Source: Pseudomonas sp. HR96
GTDB lineage: Bacteria > Pseudomonadota > Gammaproteobacteria > Pseudomonadales > Pseudomonadaceae
Assembly (NCBI RefSeq): GCF_034059295.1
Contig: NZ_CP139141.1
Coordinates: forward strand, 62,001 to 126,000
DNA: 64,000 nt
Reading direction: 5' to 3'
Both the position numbers and the translations under genes were made by a program. Below the pieces are notes generated by a model, which worked only from the letters and a program-made list of their open reading frames with translations, searched no databases and was not told the origin of the DNA. This document shows positions 1 through 7,995 of the stretch, piece after piece; positions within the stretch are counted from its first letter, which is position 1, and each line of letters starts with the position of its first letter.

Positions 1-601
1 TCGGCTGGGCGTTGAGTTTTTCCGGGGTGCCGGCCTTGAGCAGCTGATCGGCATACTCGGCCGAGTAGATCGAGGCGAAGCCCATGCTCAGAGTGGCCAG
101 GAAGGTTGAATCGGCGTGGTCCAGGGTAAAGCGCACGGTCAGCGGGTCAGGCGCCTCGACCTTCTTGATCAGGCTCGGCAGCTGCATCGACTGGGCATGG
201 GGAAACCCGCTCTGCGCGACCTTGTGCCAGGGGTTGGCCGGGTCGAGCATGCGCTCGAAGGTAAAGACCACGTCGCTGGCCGCCAGGGTGCGGCTGGGTT
301 TGAAATAGTCGGTGCTGTCAAATTTCACCCCCGGGTGCAACTTGAACTCGTAGGTCAGGCCGTCGGCCGACACGCTCCATTTATCCGCCAGGCTGGGCAC
401 CACCTTGCCCTGACCGACATTGAACTCCACCAGGCGATTCATCAGCACGTCCGCCGAAGCGTTGGTGGTGGTCAGGGAGTTGTACTGCACCACGTCGAAG
501 CCTTCCGGGCTGGCCTCGGTGCACACCGTCAGTGGCGCGGCCTGGGCGAAAACGGGAAGCAGCAACGGAGCGAGCAACAGCGGCAAAGTAGCAAGACGCA
601 T
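1..601 (-). CDS. Peptide/dipeptide ABC transporter substrate-binding protein, N-terminal part (cut by window edge)
   Basis: Reading leftwards from an ATG at 601, about 200 codons stay open to the window edge, so the gene is partial. The first ~22 residues form a signal peptide (hydrophobic Leu/Pro-rich run ending in AQA). The mature start reads LTVCTEASPEGFDVVQYNS, then 'ADVLMNRLVEF' and 'SADGLTYEFKLHPGVKFD', the typical opening of SBP family 5 (DppA/OppA) proteins that deliver peptides to an inner-membrane ABC importer. An AAGGAA ribosome site lies 8 bases upstream (609-614). Permease and ATPase genes are not visible and may lie outside the window. Substrate (dipeptide versus other peptides) cannot be told from this part. 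Confidence 0.85.
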   Translation of the reverse strand, partial: MRLATLPLLLAPLLLPVFAQAAPLTVCTEASPEGFDVVQYNSLTTTNASADVLMNRLVEFNVGQGKVVPSLADKWSVSADGLTYEFKLHPGVKFDSTDYFKPSRTLAASDVVFTFERMLDPANPWHKVAQSGFPHAQSMQLPSLIKKVEAPDPLTVRFTLDHADSTFLATLSMGFASIYSAEYADQLLKAGTPEKLNAQP

Positions 602-974
602 GGGAAGATTCCTTGGCTAGATCGAGGCCCATCTGCCGGCGCAGTCTGGTAGATTCCTAACCCTAGAGCGCATTGGCGCAAATGACTATCCCCTTTTTTA
701 CAATTTCCACGACGAGCGGCTGTCCCGGCTGCCTGCCCAGCCCTGCTGGGGCCAGCGCTGGGCTGCAGGACCTGGCAACAGCCGAATGCAATGCGGCTGT
801 TGTTGTGCCCGGGTCTTTCTGGTATAAAGCAGCGCTCTTTTCTAGGGCCCGGTTCCTTTGCTCCACGGCGAGGCCGGTAAGACCCTGAAGAAACGCGGCG
901 CCGTGCGCCAAATGACTGAGAGATAAGCGGCCAACCCATGCCGGGTTGGGCATGTGGTTTTAGAGGGCTGAGGC
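602..974. other. Divergent intergenic region with rpmB leader and hairpins
   Basis: No gene is supported in these 373 bases. Three structures are visible. A perfect 9-bp stem (776-784 with 794-802) overlaps the rpmB -35 element. A sigma70-like promoter lies at 800-828. The leader just before rpmB can form two mutually exclusive hairpins: CCAACCC/GGGTTGG (931-937 with 943-949) or CATGCC/GGCATG (937-942 with 949-954). The rpmB ribosome site GAGG follows. Alternative leader folds are common in ribosomal protein autoregulation, but a role here is inference. Confidence 0.5.
800..828 (+). promoter_or_regulatory. Sigma70-type promoter for rpmBG
   Basis: TTGTTG (800-805), a 17-base spacer and TATAAA (823-828) give a near-consensus housekeeping promoter pointing at rpmB. 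Transcription would start near 835, giving a leader of about 140 nt that carries the alternative hairpins at 931-954. The -35 box sits in the right arm of a 9-bp inverted repeat. Confidence 0.65.
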
Positions 975-1211
975 ATGTCGAGAGTCTGTCAAGTTACCGG
1001 TAAGGGTCCGGTAACTGGGAATAACATTTCCCACGCAAACAACAAAACCCGTCGTCGTTTCCTGCCGAACCTGCAGCATCACCGCTTCTGGGTCGAGTCC
1101 GAGAAGCGTTTCGTGCGCCTGCGCGTTTCCGCCAAGGGCATGCGTATCATCGACAAGCGCGGCATTGATGTCGTGCTGGCCGAAATCCGTCGCGATGGCG
1201 GCAAGGTTTAA
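975..1211 (+). CDS. rpmB: 50S ribosomal protein L28
   Basis: The 78-residue product is full length for L28 and starts [12 protein letters not shown], with the family features '[16 protein letters not shown]' and a basic C-terminal half. It is a structural protein of the large ribosomal subunit. rpmG follows after 11 bases with its own AAGGAG site, so the two form the usual rpmBG operon, ended by the strong terminator at 1404-1439. A ribosome site (GAGGGCTGAGG) precedes the ATG. Identification is secure. Confidence 0.98.
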   Translation: MSRVCQVTGKGPVTGNNISHANNKTRRRFLPNLQHHRFWVESEKRFVRLRVSAKGMRIIDKRGIDVVLAEIRRDGGKV

Positions 1212-1222
1212 GGAGCTAAGTC

Positions 1223-1378
1223 ATGCGTGAATTGATTCGTTTGATCTCGAGCGCCGGTACTGGTCACTTCTACACTACCGACAAGAACAAGCGTACTACC
1301 CCGGACAAAATCGAGATCAAGAAATATGATCCGGTTGTTCGCAAGCACGTGATCTACAAGGAAGGCAAAATCAAGTAA
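1223..1378 (+). CDS. rpmG: 50S ribosomal protein L33
   Basis: This short 51-residue gene reads [20 protein letters not shown] and ends EGKIK. It is full length for L33, a large-subunit ribosomal protein. It has no CxxC pairs, so it is the zinc-independent type. AAGGAG lies 8 bases before the ATG. It is the second gene of the rpmBG operon and is followed within 30 bases by a rho-independent terminator. Confidence 0.97.
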   Translation: MRELIRLISSAGTGHFYTTDKNKRTTPDKIEIKKYDPVVRKHVIYKEGKIK

Positions 1379-1403
1379 TTGATTTTGGCGACCGCTGCGA
1401 CAC

Positions 1404-1439
1404 AAAAAGGCCCTTCTCGCGAGAGAAGGGCCTTTTTTA
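1404..1439. terminator. Strong rho-independent terminator after rpmG
   Basis: A 12-bp perfect stem (AAGGCCCTTCTC/GAGAAGGGCCTT) with a GCGA loop is followed by a run of T and preceded by a run of A. It can therefore stop transcription from both sides: rpmBG from the left and the small gene at 1468-1671 from the right. Confidence 0.93.
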
Positions 1440-1467
1440 TTGGATTGAGGCTGGCTGTGCCCAAGCC

Positions 1468-1671
1468 TCAGTTGAAGGCGAAGCCATAGATATGGCCAGC
1501 ACCGTCAACCTGGATGTGCACGCGTTCAGGGTTGTAATCCTTGGTGGACATCTCGTTGGGCCCGACCACCAGCTTGCGCCCGGTGGTCGTAGTGATGTAG
1601 GTCTTCAGCGTATCGGCGTATGGCTTGCCGATCATGTGCTGCAGGCTTTCGAGGACTTCTTCGTTGGTCAT
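1468..1671 (-). CDS. Small protein of the peptidase inhibitor I78-like family
   Basis: A 67-residue cytosolic-looking protein without signal peptide. The C-terminal part, DYNPERVHIQVDGAGHIYGF, resembles the I78 inhibitor signature (RVxIxxDxxGxI), and 'IGKPYAD' near residue 15 resembles its N-terminal loop. Members bind serine proteases, but many Pseudomonas copies are untested. A ribosome site (AAGGAGAG) precedes the ATG. The neighbouring cupin gene lies 83 bases upstream on the same strand and could be co-transcribed. Function is tentative. Confidence 0.65.
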   Translation of the reverse strand: MTNEEVLESLQHMIGKPYADTLKTYITTTTGRKLVVGPNEMSTKDYNPERVHIQVDGAGHIYGFAFN

Positions 1672-1754
1672 GGTGGCTCTCCTTGAGCGCTGGTCGTCCG
1701 GATGGACGGCCCCATTCTTGCGCCGGCGAAGTCGCCCTGTACGCTACATAACGC

Positions 1755-2114
1755 TCACTTCTGCTCGAAGGTGACGTAGATCTTGCGGGTCGGCTCCAGC
1801 ACTTCCCAAGTGCCACTGAAACCGGCCGGAATCACGAAGCGGTCGCCGGCGCGCAGGGTCTTGGCGCCGCCCTCGCGGTCGCGCAGCACCGACACACCCT
1901 GGACGATCTCGCAGTACTCATGCTCGCTGTACGACACTGTCCACTGGCCGACCTCGGCTTCCCAGACGCCGGCATTCATCTGCCCGCAAGGGCTGCCATA
2001 GTGGTTGTACAGGGCCTGGGCGGGCGCCCCCTTGAGCACTTTCTCCGGCGCCGGGCTGTAACGCTCGGGTTCGACCTGGTTGACGGCAAAATCCACAATC
2101 TGTTCGATACTCAT
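1755..2114 (-). CDS. Cupin domain protein (DUF861/cupin_3 type)
   Basis: The 119-residue single-domain protein has a cupin barrel pattern: 'WTVSYSEHEYCEIVQG' (first motif with His/Glu), 'LRAGDRFVIPAGFSGTWEV' (second motif with PAG turn), ending in 'KIYVTFEQK'. This matches the cupin_3 group often found beside amine and polyamine catabolic genes. It is divergent from the PuuC/KauB aldehyde dehydrogenase gene, sharing a 195-bp promoter region with a perfect palindrome at 2184-2197. A role linked to that pathway is inferred from position only. Confidence 0.8.
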   Translation of the reverse strand: MSIEQIVDFAVNQVEPERYSPAPEKVLKGAPAQALYNHYGSPCGQMNAGVWEAEVGQWTVSYSEHEYCEIVQGVSVLRDREGGAKTLRAGDRFVIPAGFSGTWEVLEPTRKIYVTFEQK

Positions 2115-2183
2115 ACACCTGCCCCTGGTTGGCTGTTAGCTGTTTAATAAAACACACATATCACGACCGAATGCCGCTTACTG

Positions 2184-2197
2184 TCAAATATATTTGA
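2184..2197. promoter_or_regulatory. Perfect 14-bp palindrome, candidate operator between cupin and aldehyde dehydrogenase genes
   Basis: TCAAATATATTTGA reads the same on both strands and lies 113 bp before the dehydrogenase start and 70 bp before the cupin start. Its centre resembles the CAATATATTG core recalled for PuuR-type (HTH-cupin) polyamine regulators. The AT-rich repeat stands out in a GC-rich genome. The regulator identity is inference. Confidence 0.45.
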
Positions 2198-2309
2198 AAC
2201 CTGCCGGCACCTGGTTTAGGGTTGCCGGATGCGTCGAGCTCGTTCGACCACAGCCTTTTCGTTCGCGCTGCCTGAACCGCGGCGCCAAACACCTCACTGG
2301 AGATTCGCG

Positions 2310-3803
2310 ATGAGCAACCTGACCCGTGCCGACTGGGACCAACGTGCCCAGCAACTGAAAGTGGAAGGCCGCGCTTTCATCGACGGCGAGTACACCGCCG
2401 CTGTATCCGGTGCCACCTTCGAATGTATCAGCCCGGTGGACGGCCGCCACCTGGCCAATGTGGCCAGCTGTGACGCCGAGGACGCCCAGCGCGCCGTGGT
2501 CAGTGCCCGTGCCGCCTTCGAAGCCGGTGCCTGGTCGCGCCTGGCGCCGGCCAAGCGCAAGGCGGTGATGATTCGCTTCGCCGACCTGCTGATGGACAAC
2601 GCCGAAGAGCTGGCCCTGCTGGAGACCCTGGACATGGGCAAGCCGATCAGCGACTCGCTGAATATCGACGTGCCCGGTGCCGCCAACGCCCTGCGCTGGA
2701 GTGGCGAGGCGATCGACAAGATCTACGACGAGGTCGCCGCCACCCCGCACGACCAGCTGGGCCTGGTGACGCGTGAAGCGGTGGGCGTGGTCGGCGCCAT
2801 CGTGCCGTGGAACTTCCCGTTGATGATGGCCTGCTGGAAGCTCGGCCCGGCACTCTCCACCGGCAACAGCGTGATTCTCAAGCCATCGGAAAAATCCCCG
2901 CTGACCGCCATCCGCGTGGCTCAGCTGGCCATCGAAGCCGGCATTCCCAAAGGCGTGCTCAACGTCCTGCCGGGCTACGGCCACACCGTGGGCAAGGCCC
3001 TGGCCCTGCACATGGACATCGACACCGTGGTGTTCACCGGCTCGAGCAAGATCGCCAAGCAGCTGATGATCTATGCGGGCGAGTCGAACATGAAGCGCGT
3101 CTGGCTGGAAGCCGGCGGCAAGAGCCCGAACATCGTCTTCGCCGACGCTGCCGACCTGCAGGCCGCCGCCGAGTCGGCGGCCAGCGCCATCGCCTTCAAC
3201 CAGGGCGAGGTGTGCACTGCCGGTTCGCGCCTGCTGGTGGAGCGCTCGATCAAGGACAAATTTTTGCCGCTGGTAGTCGAGGCCCTCAAGGGCTGGAAAC
3301 CTGGCAACCCGCTGGACCCCGACACCACCGTGGGCGCCCTGGTGGACACCCAACAGATGAATACCGTGCTGTCCTACATCAAGGCTGGCCATGACGGCGG
3401 CGCCAACCTGGTGACCGGCGGCAAGCGCATCCTCGAGGAGACCGGCGGCACCTACGTCGAACCGACCATCTTCGACGGCGTCGACAACGCCATGCGCATC
3501 GCCCAGGAGGAGATCTTCGGCCCAGTACTGTCGGTGATCACCTTCGACAGCGCCGAAGAAGCCATCCGCATCGCCAACGACACCCCCTATGGCCTGGCGG
3601 CAGCAGTATGGACCGCCGACATCTCCAAGGCGCACCTGACCGCCAAGGCGCTGCGCGCCGGCAGCGTGTGGGTCAACCAGTACGACGGCGGCGACATGAC
3701 CGCGCCGTTCGGTGGCTTCAAGCAGTCGGGCAACGGCCGCGACAAGTCGCTGCACGCTTTCGACAAGTACACCGAGCTCAAAGCGACCTGGATCAAACTC
3801 TAA
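2310..3803 (+). CDS. kauB: Gamma-glutamyl-aminobutyraldehyde-type dehydrogenase (PuuC/KauB family)
   Basis: The 497-residue NAD(P)-dependent aldehyde dehydrogenase closely resembles E. coli PuuC along its length ('ALLETLDMGKPI', 'VPWNFPLMMACWKLGPAL', 'GDMTAPFGGFKQSGNGRDKS'). Catalytic Cys302 sits in NQGEVCTAGSR and the general-base Glu267 in WLEAGGKSPN. It oxidises omega-amino aldehydes from putrescine, GABA or arginine breakdown to acids. The ATG at 2310 is chosen because GGAGA lies 6 bases upstream and PuuC alignment begins there; an upstream in-frame ATG at 2229 adds an unlikely Arg/Pro-rich leader. In P. aeruginosa kauB is likewise close to rpmBG. A large antisense frame here is only a shadow. 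Confidence 0.9.
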   Translation: MSNLTRADWDQRAQQLKVEGRAFIDGEYTAAVSGATFECISPVDGRHLANVASCDAEDAQRAVVSARAAFEAGAWSRLAPAKRKAVMIRFADLLMDNAEELALLETLDMGKPISDSLNIDVPGAANALRWSGEAIDKIYDEVAATPHDQLGLVTREAVGVVGAIVPWNFPLMMACWKLGPALSTGNSVILKPSEKSPLTAIRVAQLAIEAGIPKGVLNVLPGYGHTVGKALALHMDIDTVVFTGSSKIAKQLMIYAGESNMKRVWLEAGGKSPNIVFADAADLQAAAESAASAIAFNQGEVCTAGSRLLVERSIKDKFLPLVVEALKGWKPGNPLDPDTTVGALVDTQQMNTVLSYIKAGHDGGANLVTGGKRILEETGGTYVEPTIFDGVDNAMRIAQEEIFGPVLSVITFDSAEEAIRIANDTPYGLAAAVWTADISKAHLTAKALRAGSVWVNQYDGGDMTAPFGGFKQSGNGRDKSLHAFDKYTELKATWIKL

Positions 3804-3834
3804 GCTTCACCACCCGGTCACACGTGGTGTCATG

Positions 3835-3868
3835 CAGCCGGGCTTTCCCATGGAAAGCCCGGCTGTTT
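3835..3868 (+). terminator. Rho-independent terminator after kauB
   Basis: A 14-bp perfect stem (3835-3848 with 3852-3865) with a three-base loop is followed by TTTCG. It lies between the dehydrogenase stop and the MFS gene and separates their transcripts. Confidence 0.8.
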
Positions 3869-3892
3869 CGTCTTGGCAGCAGGAGTCTGTTA

Positions 3893-5032
3893 ATGCGTTG
3901 GGGTACCTATTTCGCCGTGCTCAGTGCCGTATTGAGTGTCGGCCTGGCGCTGGGCGTGAGCATGCCGCTGGTGTCGTTGCGGCTCGAAGCCTGGGGCTAC
4001 GGCCCGTTCGCCATTGGCGTGATGGCGGCGATGCCGGCCATCGGCGTGTTGTGCGGCGCCGGGCTGTCGAGCCGACTGGCCGCGTTTTTCGGCAGCGCGG
4101 CGTTGATGCGCCTGTGCCTCTGGGCCGGCGCGCTGTCGATCGGCCTGCTGGCGCTGCTGCCTAGCTATGCGCTGTGGCTGCTGCTCAGGCTGCTGATCGG
4201 CAGCGTGCTGACCATCGTCTTCATCCTCGGCGAAAGCTGGATCAACCAGTTGCTGATCGAACGCTGGCGCGGTCGGCTGGTGGCCCTGTATGGCAGTACC
4301 TACGCCCTGAGCCAGCTGGCCGGCCCGTTGCTGCTGGGCGCGCTGGGCACCGACAGCGACTACGGCTTCTGGGCAGGCGCCGGCCTGCTGGTGCTTTCAC
4401 CCTTGTTGCTGCTGGGCCGCAGCGGTGCGCCGCGCACGCAATCGGCGCATGTATCGCTGAGCGACCTGGCGGGCTTCTGCCGCGGCCTGCCGGTGATTGC
4501 ATGGGCCATCGCCCTGTTCGCCGCGTTCGAGGCGATGATCCTCACGCTGCTGCCGATCTACTGCGTCAACCAGGGCTACAGTGCCTCGGTGGCGCTGTAC
4601 ATGGTCAGCGCGGTGGTGGTGGGCGATGCCCTGCTGCAACTGCCGATCGGCGCGCTGGCCGACCGCATGTCGCGGCGTACCCTGTTCAGTGGCTGCGCCG
4701 TGCTGCTGTTGCTTTCCAGCCTGGCCGTACCGCTGTTGATCGACACGCCGCTGATCTGGCCGCTGTGGGTGGTGTTCGGTGCCAGTGCCGGGGGGCTGTT
4801 CACCCTGTCGCTGGTGCTGATCGGCGAGCGCTACCGTGATGACGCGCTGGTGCGCGCCAACGCCCACGTGGCGCAGCTGTGGGGCGTGGGCTGCCTGATC
4901 GGGCCGCTGGCGGCGGGGGCCGGGAGCCAATGGCTGACCGGCCACGCGCTGCCACTGTTCATGGCCGCCGGGGCACTGGGCCTGGTGTTGCTGGCAAGGC
5001 GCCGTGGGGAGCTGGTGCCGGCGCTGTCTTGA
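3893..5032 (+). CDS. MFS transporter (YcaD-like)
   Basis: The 379-residue protein is almost wholly hydrophobic with about 12 predicted membrane helices and a central cytoplasmic loop near residue 180 ('LLGRSGAPRTQSAHVS'). The motif 'GALADRMSRRTLF' in the second half is the classic MFS loop 2-3 type motif (GxLaDRxGRR). The 'GESWINQLLIERWRGRLVALYGS' stretch is typical of the YcaD-like branch. Substrate is unknown. AGGAG lies 8 bases before the ATG. It follows the kauB terminator so probably has its own promoter, and gene order changes right after it. Confidence 0.85.
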   Translation: MRWGTYFAVLSAVLSVGLALGVSMPLVSLRLEAWGYGPFAIGVMAAMPAIGVLCGAGLSSRLAAFFGSAALMRLCLWAGALSIGLLALLPSYALWLLLRLLIGSVLTIVFILGESWINQLLIERWRGRLVALYGSTYALSQLAGPLLLGALGTDSDYGFWAGAGLLVLSPLLLLGRSGAPRTQSAHVSLSDLAGFCRGLPVIAWAIALFAAFEAMILTLLPIYCVNQGYSASVALYMVSAVVVGDALLQLPIGALADRMSRRTLFSGCAVLLLLSSLAVPLLIDTPLIWPLWVVFGASAGGLFTLSLVLIGERYRDDALVRANAHVAQLWGVGCLIGPLAAGAGSQWLTGHALPLFMAAGALGLVLLARRRGELVPALS

Positions 5033-5070
5033 GCGGCACCGGCCTGAGCACCTGTGTCATATCCGCCCAC

Positions 5071-5847
5071 TCACGGCATGTTGTTGAGGACCTGCAGAAT
5101 CGCCGCGCTTTCGGCGTCCGGCTGGCCATCGTACAGGCGAGCGCGGAAATGCATCTGGAAGGCGCCGAGCACGCGTTGGGTGGTCAGGTCCAGCACACCG
5201 CTCTGCGGCACGTTGTAGCCCAGGCGCGCCAGCTGCTGCTGATACCAGCCGATGCTCGGCGGATTGACGTCAAAGCGCGCTTTCTGCTGCGCCACGGCGG
5301 CCGGCGCTGGCCAGATGCCCAGGCCGGCATCGGCCAGGCGCTTCCAGGGAAACAAGGGCCCGGGATCGAGCTTGCGCAGGGGGGCGATGTCGCTGTGGCC
5401 GATGATGTTGCGCGGCGGGATGTGATGACGCTTGGCAATGTCCGCCACCAAGGCGATCAGCGCCTGGATCTGCGCCTCGGAGTAGGGGTACCAGACTCGC
5501 CCGGCCGGCGTGTCGCGGTAGCCCGGGTTGACGATTTCTATGCCGATGGAACTTGAATTGAGCCAGGTGCGCCCTTGCCACTGGCTCTCGCCGGCGTGCC
5601 AGGCACGCTGGTTTTCATCCACCAGCTGGTAGACGGTGGCACGCTGGTCGCCGATCAGGTAGTGCGAGCTGACCTCACCGTGGGTCAGCAACGCCAGCGA
5701 GCGGGCCTCGGAGGCCGAGGTGTAGTGCAGGATGATGTACTGCGCGCGGCTGTCCTGGTTGACCGAAGGATGCTCGTGATTGATTTTCAACCCGGTGGCA
5801 CAGCCAGCCAGCATCAAGGACAGCAGCAGGGAAACGATAACTCTCAT
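5071..5847 (-). CDS. ampDh2: N-acetylmuramoyl-L-alanine amidase lipoprotein (AmiD/AmpDh2 type)
   Basis: A 258-residue lipoprotein: signal peptide with lipobox LAGC (Cys16), then an amidase_2 domain with zinc ligands His41 (YIILHYT), His151 and Asp161 (GHSDIAPLRKLDPGP), then a peptidoglycan-binding domain from about residue 190 to 255. It cleaves the amide bond between MurNAc and the stem peptide, acting in the periplasm from the outer membrane. Proximity to dgcH matches P. aeruginosa, where ampDh2 (PA5485) lies near dgcH (PA5487). It belongs to the periplasmic branch, not the cytosolic AmpD of beta-lactamase control. Confidence 0.88.
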   Translation of the reverse strand: MRVIVSLLLSLMLAGCATGLKINHEHPSVNQDSRAQYIILHYTSASEARSLALLTHGEVSSHYLIGDQRATVYQLVDENQRAWHAGESQWQGRTWLNSSSIGIEIVNPGYRDTPAGRVWYPYSEAQIQALIALVADIAKRHHIPPRNIIGHSDIAPLRKLDPGPLFPWKRLADAGLGIWPAPAAVAQQKARFDVNPPSIGWYQQQLARLGYNVPQSGVLDLTTQRVLGAFQMHFRARLYDGQPDAESAAILQVLNNMP

Positions 5848-5940
5848 GGACGAACAGCTCGGCGCGGCGGGCAGGAATGCAACATTGTAACATCAAGCGC
5901 CGCCCCGCACAGGCATGCGCCGCCATGACGACGGTGCTGA

Positions 5941-7995
5941 TCACCCGGCCTCGATGCGATTGCGGCCGTTATCCTTGGCGCGGTACAACGCCTGATCGGC
6001 GCGTTTGAGCACCAGATCACTGTTTTCCCCGACCTTGAACGCAGTGACGCCCATGGAAACGGTGATCGTCACCCGTTGCCCCTTGAAATGAAATGGGCAA
6101 GCTGCCACTGCCACGCGCAGGCCTTCAAGCAGCGCGGCGCCCTCCGTCCACTGGGTGGCGGGCATCAGCAGGACGAATTCCTCGCCACCGAAACGGGCAA
6201 TGAAATCTTCCGGGCGCAGGCGCTTGCGCAGCTGCGTGGCGATGATCTTCAGCACTTTGTCGCCGGCCAGGTGGCCGTAGTTGTCGTTGATCGATTTGAA
6301 ATGGTCGAGGTCGAGGATGCCCACCAGCAGGCCGCGATCATGGCTGGCTTGGCTGGCGATCTCGTGCTCCAGACGCTCCGACCAGGCGGCGCGATTGGGC
6401 AGGCCGGTGAGCGGGTCGATGAGGGCCTTCTGCCGCTGTTCTTCGAGGTGCACGCGGTAGTCCTGCGCCTCGCGCTCCATGCTGACCACACGCTCGGACA
6501 GACTCTGCAACCGCGCGGCGATCTCCTGCTCGCGCTGGTCACGCTGTTGCTGGTGGGCGTCCATGGTACCGAGCAGGCCCTCGAGGCGGTGCTCCAATAC
6601 GGCCTTGAGGCTGTCGACGTCGGCGGCACCGGCCACGCTGCTCTGCAGGCCGCCGACTTGTTCGCGCAGCTGTGTGTCCAGCTCTCGGGCAGCGCTGCGG
6701 TTGTCGGCGTGGCCTTCGCTGGCAGCTTGCAGGTTGCCCTGAAAAGCGTCCAGCCGCTCGTTGAGCTGCTGCAGGTAGCTTTCGAACTCGTGCTGGCCGC
6801 TGTCGTTGATGGCCAGGGTCAGCACGGCCAGGTCGTCCAGAATCGGCAGCAGTTCGTACCAGTTCAGCCCGTGCTCCAGGCGCAGGCGCATCGAGTCGGC
6901 CTGGGGCTGATGGCGCTCAGGCAGGCTGAGGTTGTCGAGCAGCCCCAACAGGGTGTCTTCGATGTGGCTGGCGACCGAGCTGTAGGAGGGCTCGGGCGAC
7001 TCGGGCAGGGCGTAGAGCACATCGTGCTCGGCATCTTCCGGGTCGATGGCGGCGATTGCCTCAGCCATCACCGGCGGCAGCGGCAGGCTGTCGAGATAGA
7101 CCGGCGCAGCGGGCCGCGCCGCCGCGACCGGCTCGGCAGGCGCGAGGGCAGGGGGCTCTACAAGTGCGGTGGCGATCGGCTCGGCAGCCTCGGCCGGCTG
7201 GGGGGCTGGGGCTGGGGCTGGGGCTGAAGTGTGTTCAGGTGCCGGCGGCGCCGGCTCGTCCAGCGGTTGCGCACTGGCGACGGGCGTTTCATCAGGCACG
7301 GGCGCGACGTGCAGCGTCTGGACCGGTTCCGGCCTGGCCTCTGCGGGCTGGGGTTGTGATGGCTCGGGCGCTATCGGACCGGGCGCCGCCTCGCTCTCGT
7401 CGAATTCGTCTGCCGCTCCAGCGGTCGCAACAATGGCGGCGTCGGCGGGCGGCGCTGCTGCCGGCTGTTCGTCAGGGCCACCGAACAGCCGCTGCAGCAG
7501 CCCCGGCCTGGCAGCCTGTGCCGGCTTTTCGACCAGGGTCAGGGCCTGACTCTGCAAGGCACTGAGCTCGGTGAGCAGCAGCGGGATTTCCCGGGACTGG
7601 GCAGCCCGCTCCTCGACTTGTTTGGCGAACTTCTTCAGCGGTCCGCGCACCTCGCGCGGCAGTGCCAGGCCTTGCAACTGCGCAACCAGGGCATTGAGCG
7701 CGGAGCCGATCTGGCTGCCCCGGGTTTCGCGGCGCTGCTCGGAGTCGAGCACGGCCTTCTCCAGGCGCGGCAGCAATGCCGACAGCTTGGCGTCCATCTC
7801 GTCGGTGCGCACCACCTCGCGCATTTCCTTCATGCACTGGTCGACCGCACGATCATTGCCTTCGGCCGCCAGCGTGCTGCGCACCAGGCCACGGCGTAGC
7901 AAGTCGACCCGCGCGTTGAAGCGCCGTTCGAGTTTTTCCTGCTGTTCGAGGCTTTTCAGGTACTTCTCTTTCCAGCGCTCGGCTTCTTCGCTCAT
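5941..7995 (-). CDS. dgcH: Diguanylate cyclase with coiled-coil N-terminus
   Basis: The 684-residue protein has a C-terminal GGDEF domain (about 520-684): DPLTGLPNR at 527, active site GGEEF at 603-607, and an intact inhibitory RxxD site (RPED, 594-597). It therefore should make cyclic di-GMP from two GTP and be product-inhibited. The N-terminus is charged coiled coil (1-170), followed by an Ala/Pro-rich linker (about 190-330) and a further helical region before the catalytic domain. There is no membrane segment. Its start overlaps the upstream phosphatase stop by 4 bases, so it is the third gene of a dsbA-EEP-dgcH operon, the arrangement recalled for P. aeruginosa PA5487-PA5489. Confidence 0.92.
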   Translation of the reverse strand: MSEEAERWKEKYLKSLEQQEKLERRFNARVDLLRRGLVRSTLAAEGNDRAVDQCMKEMREVVRTDEMDAKLSALLPRLEKAVLDSEQRRETRGSQIGSALNALVAQLQGLALPREVRGPLKKFAKQVEERAAQSREIPLLLTELSALQSQALTLVEKPAQAARPGLLQRLFGGPDEQPAAAPPADAAIVATAGAADEFDESEAAPGPIAPEPSQPQPAEARPEPVQTLHVAPVPDETPVASAQPLDEPAPPAPEHTSAPAPAPAPQPAEAAEPIATALVEPPALAPAEPVAAARPAAPVYLDSLPLPPVMAEAIAAIDPEDAEHDVLYALPESPEPSYSSVASHIEDTLLGLLDNLSLPERHQPQADSMRLRLEHGLNWYELLPILDDLAVLTLAINDSGQHEFESYLQQLNERLDAFQGNLQAASEGHADNRSAARELDTQLREQVGGLQSSVAGAADVDSLKAVLEHRLEGLLGTMDAHQQQRDQREQEIAARLQSLSERVVSMEREAQDYRVHLEEQRQKALIDPLTGLPNRAAWSERLEHEIASQASHDRGLLVGILDLDHFKSINDNYGHLAGDKVLKIIATQLRKRLRPEDFIARFGGEEFVLLMPATQWTEGAALLEGLRVAVAACPFHFKGQRVTITVSMGVTAFKVGENSDLVLKRADQALYRAKDNGRNRIEAG

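Noticed and set aside
2184..3755. Open frame of 523 codons antisense to kauB
   Set aside because: It mirrors the codon positions of a well-identified dehydrogenase in a GC-rich genome, has no family motif and no ribosome site.
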